Shown here: piece by piece, positions 41,133 to 50,040 of the stretch
Layout: every line of letters begins with the position of its first letter
Numbering within the stretch: the first letter of the stretch is position 1
Assembly (NCBI RefSeq): GCF_016342265.1
Contig: NZ_JAEIOS010000013.1
Span: 62,001 to 126,000, forward strand
Direction of reading: 5' to 3'
Source: Corynebacterium meridianum
GTDB taxonomy: Bacteria; Actinomycetota; Actinomycetes; Mycobacteriales; Mycobacteriaceae
DNA length: 64,000 bases
Program-made: the position numbers and the translations under genes
The notes under the pieces: generated by a model
Databases searched by the model: none
The model's input: the letters and a program-made list of their open reading frames with translations, nothing else
Told to the model about the DNA's origin: nothing

Positions 41133-42107
41133 TCAGTTGCCGCTCTTCTTCTCCTCCGCGGCCTTCCTGACGTCGTCCGCCACGTTCTTCGCGGCGTCGG
41201 CCGCATCGTCGGTGACGGCGTCGGTGACGGTCTCGGCGTCCTCGGCGAGGGTCTGGACCGCATCGGCGGCATCCTCGACCCCGTCGCGGGTCTTGTCCGC
41301 GATGTCCCCGGCCTTGTCGGCCACCTCTTCGGCGATCCCGTCCGCGTTGTCGTGGACCTCGTCCGCTACCTCCTGTGCCTTGTCGGCGACGGCGTCGGTG
41401 ACCGAACCGTCACCGGAGGTGTCGTCCGCCTTGGCGAGGAGTGCGTCGGCCTTGGCGCGGGCCTCCGCGAGCTTTTCTCCGGCGCGGATGGTCGCGGCGG
41501 AGGCCGCGGCCACCGCCTTGTCGGCGACGCTGTCCGTCTCTGCTGCGGCGGATTCTGCGGCGTGATCCCGGACGTCCGGGGGTGTCGTCCCCGGCTTGTC
41601 GGCGCGGCTGCGCAGCCAGTAGATGACCCCGGCGACGGTCGAGAAGAGGAGCGCGAGAAGCGTGAGATTCGCCAGCTTCGAGCGCCCGTCCCCGCCACCG
41701 CAGCGGCTCGTCAGACACTTCCTGCGGTTGATCTTCTTCTCCGCCTTCTTCCGGGCCTTCTCCGCGGCCTTGCGCACCTTCTTCAACTTCCGGCCACCTT
41801 TCTTCTCGATGTCCCGGCTCAGGTCCGTTCCCTTTTCCTCCGCCTGCTTCCGGAGCTGCTCGAGACGGTGACGCGCCTCTCTGAGTAGTGCACTCGCCTG
41901 GGCCTGGGATTCCTCCGTCAGGGAACCGGCCTTCTCGCCGAACTCATCGCGGAGCTGGCTGATCGCCTTGCGGTGCTCCGCGTAGTCGTTCGCGCGGGCG
42001 ACCAGATCGTCGTAGCTGTCGGCGGTGTGCCGGTTACGGTAGTCACGGGCGGTGCCGAAGGCCTGCCGGCCGAGTTTGTACGCCATACGGATGGTCGAGG
42101 GGTTCAC
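41133..42107 (-). CDS. Single-span membrane protein with Ala-rich amphipathic repeats
   Basis: About 324 residues from a GTG at 42107 with AAGGAG six bases upstream. Residues 1-135 are basic and coiled-coil-like (EESQAQASALLREARHRLEQLRKQAE, then a Lys/Arg-rich KKVRKAAEKARKKAEKK). One helix (LTLLALLFSTVAGVIYWL, about 152-170) follows. The C-terminal 150 residues are repeats of about 11 residues rich in Ala, Asp, Glu and Val (VADKAGDIADKT, VADEVHDNADGIA), predicted amphipathic helix. Such LEA/apolipoprotein-like repeats often bind membranes or act as spacers. Family and function are not recognised. Confidence 0.75.
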   Translation of the reverse strand: MNPSTIRMAYKLGRQAFGTARDYRNRHTADSYDDLVARANDYAEHRKAISQLRDEFGEKAGSLTEESQAQASALLREARHRLEQLRKQAEEKGTDLSRDIEKKGGRKLKKVRKAAEKARKKAEKKINRRKCLTSRCGGGDGRSKLANLTLLALLFSTVAGVIYWLRSRADKPGTTPPDVRDHAAESAAAETDSVADKAVAAASAATIRAGEKLAEARAKADALLAKADDTSGDGSVTDAVADKAQEVADEVHDNADGIAEEVADKAGDIADKTRDGVEDAADAVQTLAEDAETVTDAVTDDAADAAKNVADDVRKAAEEKKSGN

Positions 42108-42303
42108 GCGCTTCTCCTTGATTGAGAGGTGTAGTGCCCCGGTCGAGCTGGCTCGGTCGGACGGGGAGGGGATGGACCGCCGACCGTACGACCGAAAACA
42201 CTCGTCGGGCTGTTGTGTGTCCAGCGTAACCCCGGACAACGGTCCGTGGGGGCTCCGACGACACAGCGGCACGTGGAAATCAGCACGGTTGACGCCGGTT
42301 GAC

Positions 42304-42309
42304 TAGCAT
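42304..42309 (+). promoter_or_regulatory. -10 box of ppiA promoter
   Basis: TAGCAT ends 7 nt before the ATG at 42317, matching the leaderless pattern seen elsewhere in the window. Confidence 0.4.
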
Positions 42310-42316
42310 GGGGACC

Positions 42317-42844
42317 ATGACTAACAAGACCGCGACCGCGATCCTCCACACCAACCGTGGTGACATCACCATTGATCTCTTCGGAAATCACGCGCCGAAG
42401 ACCGTCGACAACTTCGTCGGTCTCGCGCAGGGTACGAGCGAGTACAAGACGAACAACGCCAGCGGATCCACCACCGGTCCGTTCTACGACGGCTCCGTGT
42501 TCCACCGTGTGATCGACCAGTTCATGATCCAGGGCGGTGACCCCACGGGTACCGGACGTGGTGGCCCCGGGTACCAGTTCGCCGACGAGTTCCACCCGGA
42601 ACTGTCCTTCGATCGCCCGTACCTGCTCGCCATGGCCAACGCCGGCCCGGGCACCAACGGTTCGCAGTTCTTCATCACCGTGGTCCCGACGCCGCACCTC
42701 AACAACAGGCACACCATCTTCGGTGAGGTCACCGACGAGGCGTCACAGAAGGTCGTCGACGCCATCGCCACGACGGCCACCGACCGGATGGATCGTCCCA
42801 CCGAGCCCGTCGTCATCGAAAGCGTGGAGATCACCACGGACTGA
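42317..42844 (+). CDS. ppiA: Cyclophilin-type peptidyl-prolyl cis-trans isomerase
   Basis: 175 residues of cyclophilin A fold, without a signal peptide, so cytoplasmic. Active-site segments include [50 protein letters not shown] and the HTIFGEV loop. It speeds prolyl isomerisation in protein folding. An in-frame ATG at 42308 is possible; the ATG at 42317 fits the promoter spacing. Confidence 0.96.
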   Translation: MTNKTATAILHTNRGDITIDLFGNHAPKTVDNFVGLAQGTSEYKTNNASGSTTGPFYDGSVFHRVIDQFMIQGGDPTGTGRGGPGYQFADEFHPELSFDRPYLLAMANAGPGTNGSQFFITVVPTPHLNNRHTIFGEVTDEASQKVVDAIATTATDRMDRPTEPVVIESVEITTD

Positions 42845-42948
42845 TAAACGGGAGCCCGTGTCGCTCGACGTGACACGACCTCCACCACACGAGAGAAACC
42901 CCGTGCACCGTCTTCAGATCGCCGGGCCAGTTGAGCCCCGCGAGCGGT

Positions 42949-43773
42949 GTGTCGGGGTATTCGTGTGTGTCCACCCCCACCTCACCGTTCGACACCGGAT
43001 CCGGTACCGGACAGGAACCGGATCCGGCAGCCGATTCCGAAAGGCCACCTTTGTCCCCGTCACCCCCGACCCCACCGGCCCAGATGGCCCGCAACCTCTA
43101 CCGGCAGGCCCCGGTGTCCGCGGCGGCAGTCGCCGTGATCCTCCTGGTGTTCGCGGTCACCGCGGTACAGTCCCGGTCGATCACCGGGAACCTCGACGAG
43201 AGTGGACTCGGTGACGCCTGGGTGCTGTATCTCCCGCTGATGGACGATTCACCGTTCGGCCCGCTTCGGGCACTCGGATCCGGTCTTCTGCATGCGGGCA
43301 TCGGCCACATGCTGATCAACGTCATCCTGCTCTATCTCATCGGCAGGGAGACTGAATGGACCTTCGGGTCACCGCTGACGGCAGGGATACTCGTCACCGG
43401 TGCCGTCGGTGCGTCGGCGATGGTCCTCTGGAGGAGCCCGGAGTACCCGACGGTGGGCGCCTCCGGTGCCGTGTACGCGCTGATGGCGGTATTCGTCGCG
43501 ATCGCCTATTCCCGGAAAAACGCTCAGGTGGGCGGAGCACTGGTGCTGATAGGCGTCAACCTCGCGTACACCCTGATGACTCCCGGGGTGTCCCTGTGGG
43601 GGCATCTCGGAGGTCTGGCCACCGGCACCATTCTCGCCGCGGTGCTGCTCACGGCGCGGCGGACCAGGACGCGATGGTTCGGACTCTGCGCCGTCTTTGC
43701 CCTCGTGGTCGCCGCGGTCCTGATCCGCGTGGCCGTGTTCTCCACAGGAGGATCGGGAATCCCGCTCCTCTGA
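42949..43773 (+). CDS. Rhomboid family intramembrane serine protease
   Basis: About 274 residues. The N-terminus is Pro/Ser-rich and cytoplasmic, followed by six or seven helices. The catalytic Ser is in VGASGAVYALM and the catalytic His in LWGHLGGLATG; the L1/TM2 motif HAGIGHMLINVILLYLIGRETE is present. It cleaves membrane proteins within the bilayer; the substrate is unknown. The position after ppiA matches mycobacteria. The start is uncertain: a TTG at 42931 and a GTG at 42967 are also in frame. Confidence 0.88.
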   Translation: MSGYSCVSTPTSPFDTGSGTGQEPDPAADSERPPLSPSPPTPPAQMARNLYRQAPVSAAAVAVILLVFAVTAVQSRSITGNLDESGLGDAWVLYLPLMDDSPFGPLRALGSGLLHAGIGHMLINVILLYLIGRETEWTFGSPLTAGILVTGAVGASAMVLWRSPEYPTVGASGAVYALMAVFVAIAYSRKNAQVGGALVLIGVNLAYTLMTPGVSLWGHLGGLATGTILAAVLLTARRTRTRWFGLCAVFALVVAAVLIRVAVFSTGGSGIPLL

Positions 43774-43789
43774 TCCACCGACTGTTGAT

Positions 43790-43824
43790 AACCCCCGACC
43801 GGTTCTCCACCGCGGTCGGGGGTT
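43790..43824 (+). terminator. Terminator after the rhomboid gene
   Basis: A 12-bp perfect stem (43790-43801 with 43813-43824), 11-nt loop, followed by TTCC. It separates rhomboid transcription from the DnaA-box cluster. Confidence 0.75.
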
Positions 43825-43851
43825 TCCTGTGAGCTGTCCGGGTGTCGTCGT

Positions 43852-44140
43852 CCATCCACAGGAGTTGTCCACACTGTGGATAATGACAGTCTTGTAATTC
43901 GCCGTCCCCGCGTGTGGTTTAGGTCGCTCTGTCCTCTGGTTATCGGTTCTGAACCGAAATCATGTGCGAACGGTGGAAACAGTGCACAGGGTTATCCACA
44001 GCCTGTGTGATTCTCCACGAGGCCGGACGTGTGGCATTCCTCCACAGTATTGTCCACGCCCTGTGGATAACTCACTGCACACGGTGTGGAGCAGGTTATC
44101 CACAAATTACCTGTGTGTAACCCACTCCACCTGTGGATAA
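43852..44140. other. Extra DnaA-box cluster in rhomboid-crgA gap
   Basis: Within 723 bp without a gene, six perfect DnaA boxes occur in 276 bp: TTGTCCACA at 43865-43873, TTATCCACA at 43992-44000 and 44096-44104, and TGTGGATAA at 43875-43883, 44062-44070 and 44132-44140. Near matches lie at 43852-43860, 44011-44019, 44038-44046 and 44050-44058. The site is about 19-21 kb from oriC. It is bounded by terminators of the two flanking convergent genes, so it is not obviously a promoter for either. DnaA titration or initiator loading is the natural inference. Confidence 0.85.
43943..43957. repeat. 15-bp palindrome inside the DnaA-box cluster
   Basis: TCGGTTC-T-GAACCGA is a perfect 7+1+7 palindrome between the first and second groups of boxes, a good size for a dimeric regulator or architectural protein. 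Confidence 0.5.
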
Positions 44141-44431
44141 CTCCGACACCGAGTTCCGGCGGTTCCGGAACCGGCACGGCCCGGCTGGACGACGCAGCGG
44201 TACCGGTGGCGATCACGTGGAGGCGGTGGAACCCGGAGCGGGCACCGTGCCGCCGGGTGGCGCTCTGCGTCCGATCCGGTCGAAGATAACCGTGTGGAGC
44301 GGGGTGAGAGCGGATCTGATCGCGGCCGTCGTGTCTGCCACCCACCGGGTTTACCGACGACGGCTGCGCCGGGCGGCTGACCGGGACCCGGTGTCCACAG
44401 GCGCCGCTGAAACAAGAGGCTGGAAAGGGAA

Positions 44432-44480
44432 AAGCCGGATCCCGGTGCAACACCTCGCGTGCTGCACCGGGATCCGGCTT
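44432..44480 (-). terminator. Terminator after crgA
   Basis: An 18-bp perfect stem (44432-44449 with 44463-44480), 13-nt loop, then TTTTCCC on the minus strand. Confidence 0.88.
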
Positions 44481-44496
44481 GGAGAGGGGGCTGGGA

Positions 44497-44763
44497 TCAG
44501 CGCCAGCCCATGGTCATCAACAGTCCCAGGATGAACAGTGAGAAACCGATGAGATAGTTCCACGGGCCCAACTCCAGCATGAGTGGAATCTGTGTGCCCG
44601 CGAGGTAGTTCACCACGAGCCAGGCGAGCCCGGCGAGCATGAGACCGAACATGATGATCTTGTACCAGAGCGGAGTGCCGCTGGCGTTGATCTTCACCGG
44701 CACACGGTTCGCTCCACCGCCGGACACGGGGGCGGTGGACTTGTTGATCCTTGACTTCGGCAT
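44497..44763 (-). CDS. crgA: Cell-division protein CrgA
   Basis: 88 residues from ATG 44763 with GAGG a few bases upstream. The N-terminus MPKSRINKS and two helices ([22 protein letters not shown] and [17 protein letters not shown]) are typical of CrgA, the divisome membrane protein of actinobacteria that interacts with FtsZ, FtsI and PBPs. It is next to pknB as usual. The frame is open to 44847 but without support. Confidence 0.95.
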   Translation of the reverse strand: MPKSRINKSTAPVSGGGANRVPVKINASGTPLWYKIIMFGLMLAGLAWLVVNYLAGTQIPLMLELGPWNYLIGFSLFILGLLMTMGWR

Positions 44764-44954
44764 GGCTACCTCTACAGATTGGCGTGATGTGTTTTCGACG
44801 GACACCCGGGTTCCGTGTGCTCCGAGCCAACGGCGCCACGGGCTCATCCACCCGGCACCGGTGGGTGACGGGTACCGGTGGGGTGCCGGACATAGGTGAC
44901 AATCTACCAGTACCCGTCGGCGACTCCACCCGGTCCGCGGTGGAGTCGCCGCGA

Positions 44955-47000
44955 TCAGGGCTGGATGACCTTCAGCAGATTGAACTGCTTGACCCGGATG
45001 CTCACCAGGGCGTCCTTCCCCGTCAGTTCACCCGGAAGCGGGGTCTGGCCCTCGATCTGGCCGGACTCTATCAGTGCACCGGTCTGCACCGGCTGCTGCA
45101 GAAGGGAGGTGTCCGGGGAGGTCCAGCCGGCGGCTCGCAGCGCCGCGAGCGCCTGATTGACGTCCATACCCGTGAGGTCGGGGATGCGGAACATCGACCC
45201 GTCGGAAACCTGGACGGTGACCGGGGTACCGCGCGGCACCTCGGAACCACCACGAACGACCGTCGTCACGTTTCCCGCAGGCAGATCAGAGGCGACCGAC
45301 TGCACGACGGGAACGAGATCCAGCTCCTCGAGGCGGCGGCGCACATCTTCGACCGGCAGGCCACTGAGGTTCGGTACCGCGATCATCTCCGGTCCGGTGG
45401 ACACCGTGATCTTGATCTTCGAGCCTTTGGGCACCTTCCTCCCCGCCGCGGGATCCTGCTCCAGGACCCGGCCCTCCTTCACGGAATCGGAGGCCACCTC
45501 GCGGACCACGGGATCGAGTGACAGTCCGGCCTCCACCAGCGCCCGTTCCGCTTCCTCGGTGTTCATGTCGGATACGTCGGGGACCCGTGTCAGCTCGGTT
45601 CCGGAGGACACGAGAAGCGTCACGGTGGATCCCGGCTGAACGGTTGATCCGGAACCGGGGTTCGTCGAGATGGCTGTGTCCTCGGTGATGTCCGGTGACG
45701 GCTGCATCGTCACATTGACCCTCAGATCCAGCTGTTCGAGGGCCTTGCGTGCCGCAGCGAGGGACTTCCCCTCGACGTCGGGAATCGTGACCGTTCCGTC
45801 GGCGTTGACACTGACCGGCGCCTTCGACCCGCCACGCGGGCTGTCGTCGGCGGTGAAGATGTTGTAGGCGAAGACCGACGCGGCGGCGACGAACACCAGC
45901 CCCAGGAATGCACCGATCCACACTCCACGACTTCCGGATCTGCCATTGTCGGCGTACCGCGGTCCTTCCTCGCTGCGCCGTCGGTGGCTGGTCCTTCCTC
46001 CGGACGAGGGTGCGGAGTGCTGCGGAACCGCTGCACCCGCGGAAGCTGAGGCCACCTGCCGTGTCACGGCGTCATCTGAACGGATAACCCGGGTCCGATC
46101 CGGCTCGTTCTCCTGAATCGGGCGCATGTGACTTCGTGCGGCATTGGACACCGCGTTGCGGCTCAGTCGCGTCAGGTCCTCGGCGAGTTCAGCCGCGGAC
46201 TGGTAGCGGTCCGCCGGATGCTTGGCCATCGTCAGCAGCACAACGGCGTCGACGTTGAGTGCCGCAGTCGGGGTCAGGTCCGGAATGAAGGATGACGGCG
46301 GCTCCGGGTCCTCGTGGACATGGTTGAAGGCGACGGCGAAGGGGGACTCGCCCTCGAACGGCGGACGCCCCGTCACGGTTTCGTAGAGCACGCAACCCAA
46401 CGCGTAGACATCGCTCCGCGCATCGGCGGACTTACCGCGGGCCTGCTCGGGGGAGAGATACTGCGCGGTGCCGATCACAGCGGACGTCTGCGTCATCGCG
46501 GACGTGGCGTCGTCGACCGCACGTGCGATGCCGAAGTCCATCACCTTCACTGATCCGGTGTTGGTGATCATGATGTTCGCCGGTTTGATGTCCCGGTGCA
46601 CGATGCCCGCATCGTGGGAGAACTGCAGGGCCTCACAGACCGGTAGCAGCGTTCGGGCTGCCTCGGCCGGGCGCATGGGCCCGTCACTCTGCACGATCTC
46701 ACGGAGGGTCCTGCCGTGCACCCGTTCCATGACGATGTATGGGATCCTGATTCCGTTCAGCTCTGTCTCGCCCGTGTCGAGAACGGAGACGATCGACGGG
46801 TGATTCAGTCTCCCGGCATTCTGGGCCTCCCGCCGGAACCGTTCCCGGAAGTTGACGTCCCGGGCCAGTTCCGCGCGCATCATCTTCACCGCGACCTCGC
46901 GGCCGAGGAGGGTGTCCTTCGCGGCGTAGACATCCGACATACCGCCGGTTCCGATGACCTCACCGAGTTCGTAGCGCTCGCCGAGCACATGCTCACTCAC
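44955..47000 (-). CDS. pknB: Ser/Thr protein kinase PknB with PASTA repeats
   Basis: 681 residues. The kinase domain (about 8-275) has the glycine loop GTGGMSDVY, Lys39, HRDIKP at 135-140 and DFG at 155-157, with an activation loop rich in Thr/Ser ([10 protein letters not shown]). A juxtamembrane linker leads to a helix near residue 350 and four extracellular PASTA domains that sense muropeptides or lipid II. Expected substrates include CwlM, MurJ and FhaA encoded in this window. The start overlaps the pknA stop by 4 nt. Confidence 0.97.
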   Translation of the reverse strand: MSEHVLGERYELGEVIGTGGMSDVYAAKDTLLGREVAVKMMRAELARDVNFRERFRREAQNAGRLNHPSIVSVLDTGETELNGIRIPYIVMERVHGRTLREIVQSDGPMRPAEAARTLLPVCEALQFSHDAGIVHRDIKPANIMITNTGSVKVMDFGIARAVDDATSAMTQTSAVIGTAQYLSPEQARGKSADARSDVYALGCVLYETVTGRPPFEGESPFAVAFNHVHEDPEPPSSFIPDLTPTAALNVDAVVLLTMAKHPADRYQSAAELAEDLTRLSRNAVSNAARSHMRPIQENEPDRTRVIRSDDAVTRQVASASAGAAVPQHSAPSSGGRTSHRRRSEEGPRYADNGRSGSRGVWIGAFLGLVFVAAASVFAYNIFTADDSPRGGSKAPVSVNADGTVTIPDVEGKSLAAARKALEQLDLRVNVTMQPSPDITEDTAISTNPGSGSTVQPGSTVTLLVSSGTELTRVPDVSDMNTEEAERALVEAGLSLDPVVREVASDSVKEGRVLEQDPAAGRKVPKGSKIKITVSTGPEMIAVPNLSGLPVEDVRRRLEELDLVPVVQSVASDLPAGNVTTVVRGGSEVPRGTPVTVQVSDGSMFRIPDLTGMDVNQALAALRAAGWTSPDTSLLQQPVQTGALIESGQIEGQTPLPGELTGKDALVSIRVKQFNLLKVIQP

Positions 47001-48574
47001 GGGGTCTCCTCTCCGGGGCTTCCGGTGTCAGTCGTGGATCGACTCGGTGCCGCCACCCCGGCTACCGTACCCGCGGTATCCGTTGCGCCCGATACCGCCC
47101 GTTCTCCCACATTTTCCGCGGTTGCGATGGCGTCGTCAGAGGTATCGTTCACCGGAGGGACCGGCTCGCGGGTGGGCTGCACCGCAGGCGGCGTCGGCAC
47201 CGGCGCCGAGGCCGTCGTTCTATCGGTGGGCTTTTCGGGGGACTCCTGCCGGGGCGTTGGTTCGGGGGTGGGCTCCGGAGCGGGTACGACGGTTGTCTTG
47301 ATCTCGGTGACCACGGTCACCTCAGGCTCGGTTGGTTGGGTGACCGCCGGGCTGGACGGCTCGGACCGGCCACTGAGACCGTCGAGGTTGAGCGTGCCGG
47401 TGGAGATCAGCAGCCAGCCCGCCGCGGCCAATGCGCCGAGGAGCAGAACCACGAGGAAAGCGATGAGCCCACCTCCACCACGGCGCGGCGGAGCAACCGG
47501 AGCGGACCGTGGGGCCGGGGGCTGCCGGTGGACGACCGGTCGGACGGGCACCGGCGGCGGTGTTGCCCCGACCGCGGGTTGCACGGTTGTCGGATTGGTG
47601 ACCTGTCCGAGGATCCGGGTGGACTCGGTCGGGGTCGGTGCCGGTGCTCTGCGGTCCATCGCGGCGGAGCGGGGCTGGGGCGGGCGCTCGCCCATACGGA
47701 CCGTGTGCACGGCCAGTGCCATCTCGTTGCCGTCGGCGAAGCGCCGTTCCGGGTCCTTGCGCAGCGAGATTCCGATGAGCTCGCGGGTCTGTGCGGACAC
47801 CGAGCCGCCGATCTGCGGCGGCGCCTGGTTGATGTGTGCGATGGCGACGGACACCGAGGAGTCCCCGGAGAACGGCCTTCTTCCGGAGAGCATCTCGTAT
47901 CCGACGACACCGAGGGAGTAGATGTCCGAGGCGCTCGTGACGGTCTTGCCCTGCGCCTGCTCCGGCGAGACGTACTGGGCGGTTCCGACGACCATCCCGG
48001 TGCGCGTCAACGGTACGGCGGCGGCGGCCTTGGCGATGCCGAAATCGGTGATCTTGACGCGCCCCTCCTCGGTGATGAGGATGTTGCCCGGTTTGATGTC
48101 CCGGTGAACGAGGTGCATCTGGTGGATCACGGACAGCCCGTGTGCGGCCTGTTCGAGAACGTCGAGTGCGAGGGCCTCATCGAGGTGGCCCCTGCGGGAG
48201 ATGAGGTCCGCCAGGGATTCCCCGCGGACGTACTCCATGACGATGAAGCAGAAGGTGTGACCGGCTGGGTCGGGCACTTCCCGGTAGTCGAAGGTGCGAA
48301 CGACGTTGACGGAGTTTATCCTTTCCGCCGAGGCAGCTTCATTGCGGAAACGATCGAGGAACTCGCGGTTGTCCGAGAACTCGGGGCGCAGGATCTTCAC
48401 GGCCACATCGCGGTCGTTGCGGACATCGGTCGCGAGCCACACAGTGGACATGCCACCGTGCCCGATGATCCATCGCAGGCGGTAGTCGCCGCCGATCAGC
48501 GGTTGGAGACGCTCGATTCCCTGGTTGTCCCCGGACGGGTGGCGGGGATCACTGGTGTTGGACATGAGGCTCAC
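46997..48574 (-). CDS. pknA: Ser/Thr protein kinase PknA
   Basis: 525 residues from a GTG with AAAGG upstream. The kinase domain has GHGGMSTVW, Lys60, HRD 157-159 and DFG 177-179. After a Pro-rich linker, one helix (GLIAFLVVLLLGALAAAGWLL, near 375-395) leads to a Thr/Pro/Glu-rich extracellular tail without PASTA repeats. It controls cell shape and division together with PknB. Confidence 0.96.
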   Translation of the reverse strand: MSLMSNTSDPRHPSGDNQGIERLQPLIGGDYRLRWIIGHGGMSTVWLATDVRNDRDVAVKILRPEFSDNREFLDRFRNEAASAERINSVNVVRTFDYREVPDPAGHTFCFIVMEYVRGESLADLISRRGHLDEALALDVLEQAAHGLSVIHQMHLVHRDIKPGNILITEEGRVKITDFGIAKAAAAVPLTRTGMVVGTAQYVSPEQAQGKTVTSASDIYSLGVVGYEMLSGRRPFSGDSSVSVAIAHINQAPPQIGGSVSAQTRELIGISLRKDPERRFADGNEMALAVHTVRMGERPPQPRSAAMDRRAPAPTPTESTRILGQVTNPTTVQPAVGATPPPVPVRPVVHRQPPAPRSAPVAPPRRGGGGLIAFLVVLLLGALAAAGWLLISTGTLNLDGLSGRSEPSSPAVTQPTEPEVTVVTEIKTTVVPAPEPTPEPTPRQESPEKPTDRTTASAPVPTPPAVQPTREPVPPVNDTSDDAIATAENVGERAVSGATDTAGTVAGVAAPSRSTTDTGSPGEETP

Positions 48575-48585
48575 CGTTTCCTTTC

Positions 48586-50040
48586 CTAGCGTCCCGACCG
48601 GACGACGGCGTCGATGACGGCCCGACCGATCGGCGCGGCGACGGACCCACCGGTTGCGGCCTGTCCGCGGTCGCCGCCGTTCTTCACGAGGACGGCAACG
48701 GCGACATCGGCGTTCTCGGACGGGCCGAACGCGATGTACCAGGCGTGTGGATTCGAGTTCCTGGAGTCCTCGCCGTGCTCGGCCGTGCCCGTCTTCGACG
48801 CGATGTCCGCCCCGGTGTAACCGGCGGTGTTGCGCTCGCTGGCGCGCATCAGATCCGTGAGCTGTGCGGCCACGTCCGGGCTCACCGCCTGGTTCAGTTG
48901 GCGGGGGTCGGTGCTGCGCAACGTCCGCAGATCGGAACCGAGGACGCGGGACACCACAAACGGGTTCATCCGCTTGCCGCCGTTGGCGACGGTCGCGGCG
49001 ACGACGGCGTTCTCGAGGACCGTCATCGTCACGTCACGCTGACCGATCGAGGACTGACCCACCGCCGCCGGATCCGGCAGTTCACCGACGGTACCTGGAA
49101 TGGTCGGCAGTCCGAGGTCGTAGGTGTCGGTGACACCGAACTTCTCGGCCTGTTCCCGCAGGGCATCGGCACCGACCTTCACGCCGAGCTCCACGAAGGC
49201 GGTGTTGCAGGACAGGGCGAAGGCGGTCGCGAGCGACGCGGTCTCGCCCTGACCGCACGTCTGACCACCGTAGTTCTCCAGCGTGGTCTGGGTGCCTGGA
49301 AGGGTTGTCTGGGCTGCCGCAGTGAGCTGGGTGTCGGGGGTGGCGTCTCCCGCGAGACCCGCCGCGGTCGTGATGACCTTGAAGGTCGATCCGGGCGGTA
49401 GTGCATCCTGGGTCGCGTGGTTGAGCAGCGGCGCACCGGGATCCGAGGTCAGCTCCGACCACGCGGCGTCCGCTGTCGAGGTGTCCGTCAGGGTAGCCGG
49501 GCTGAAGCTCGGCGTGGAGGCCATGGCGAGGATCTCGCCGGTGCTCGGACGGATGGCGACGACCGCGCCCTCGTAGCCGCGGTCCGCGAGCCCCGAGTAG
49601 GCGACCTGCTGCGCCTCGGGGTTCAGGGTGAGCTCCAGGCTCGCCCCCGCCTGGGTTCGACCGAGCAGGGTGTCCATCCACCGGGACGCGAACAGTGAGC
49701 TGTCCGTCCCGTTGAGGATGTCGTTGTAGCCGAGCTCGAGGCCGGCGGCCCCGTAGATGTTGGAGAGGTAGCCCTCGACCGGACCGTAGACGACGGGATC
49801 GGTGACGTACTCCCGTTGGTAGTACCCCTGCTCATCCTTGACGGAGCGGGCGAGGACGAGTCCGCCGGTGGATATCTGTCCACGGGGGATCGACTGCATC
49901 TTGTGGTACTGCCTCTTGTTCAGTGCGTTGTGCGCGTAGCGGTCCTCACTGAACACCTGGACCCTGGTGAGATTCGCCACCAGGACGATTATGAGAAGCA
50001 TCGTGAAGATGGCGGTTGCGCGGATCGACCGGTTGATCAT
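48586..50040 (-). CDS. pbpA: Class B penicillin-binding protein PbpA
   Basis: 484 residues: a short cytoplasmic N-terminus, one helix (about 10-26), a dimerisation domain and a transpeptidase domain. Active-site motifs are S218-TF-K221, S277-C-N279 and K416-TGT. It cross-links peptidoglycan and partners with the SEDS protein encoded directly upstream: its start codon at 50040 abuts the rodA stop. Confidence 0.96.
   Translation of the reverse strand: MINRSIRATAIFTMLLIIVLVANLTRVQVFSEDRYAHNALNKRQYHKMQSIPRGQISTGGLVLARSVKDEQGYYQREYVTDPVVYGPVEGYLSNIYGAAGLELGYNDILNGTDSSLFASRWMDTLLGRTQAGASLELTLNPEAQQVAYSGLADRGYEGAVVAIRPSTGEILAMASTPSFSPATLTDTSTADAAWSELTSDPGAPLLNHATQDALPPGSTFKVITTAAGLAGDATPDTQLTAAAQTTLPGTQTTLENYGGQTCGQGETASLATAFALSCNTAFVELGVKVGADALREQAEKFGVTDTYDLGLPTIPGTVGELPDPAAVGQSSIGQRDVTMTVLENAVVAATVANGGKRMNPFVVSRVLGSDLRTLRSTDPRQLNQAVSPDVAAQLTDLMRASERNTAGYTGADIASKTGTAEHGEDSRNSNPHAWYIAFGPSENADVAVAVLVKNGGDRGQAATGGSVAAPIGRAVIDAVVRSGR

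Noticed and set aside
43774-44496. The extra DnaA-box cluster as a full second oriC
   Set aside because: No adjacent initiator gene and no strongly AT-rich unwinding segment comparable with that near 24.84 kb; titration or modulation is the safer inference.
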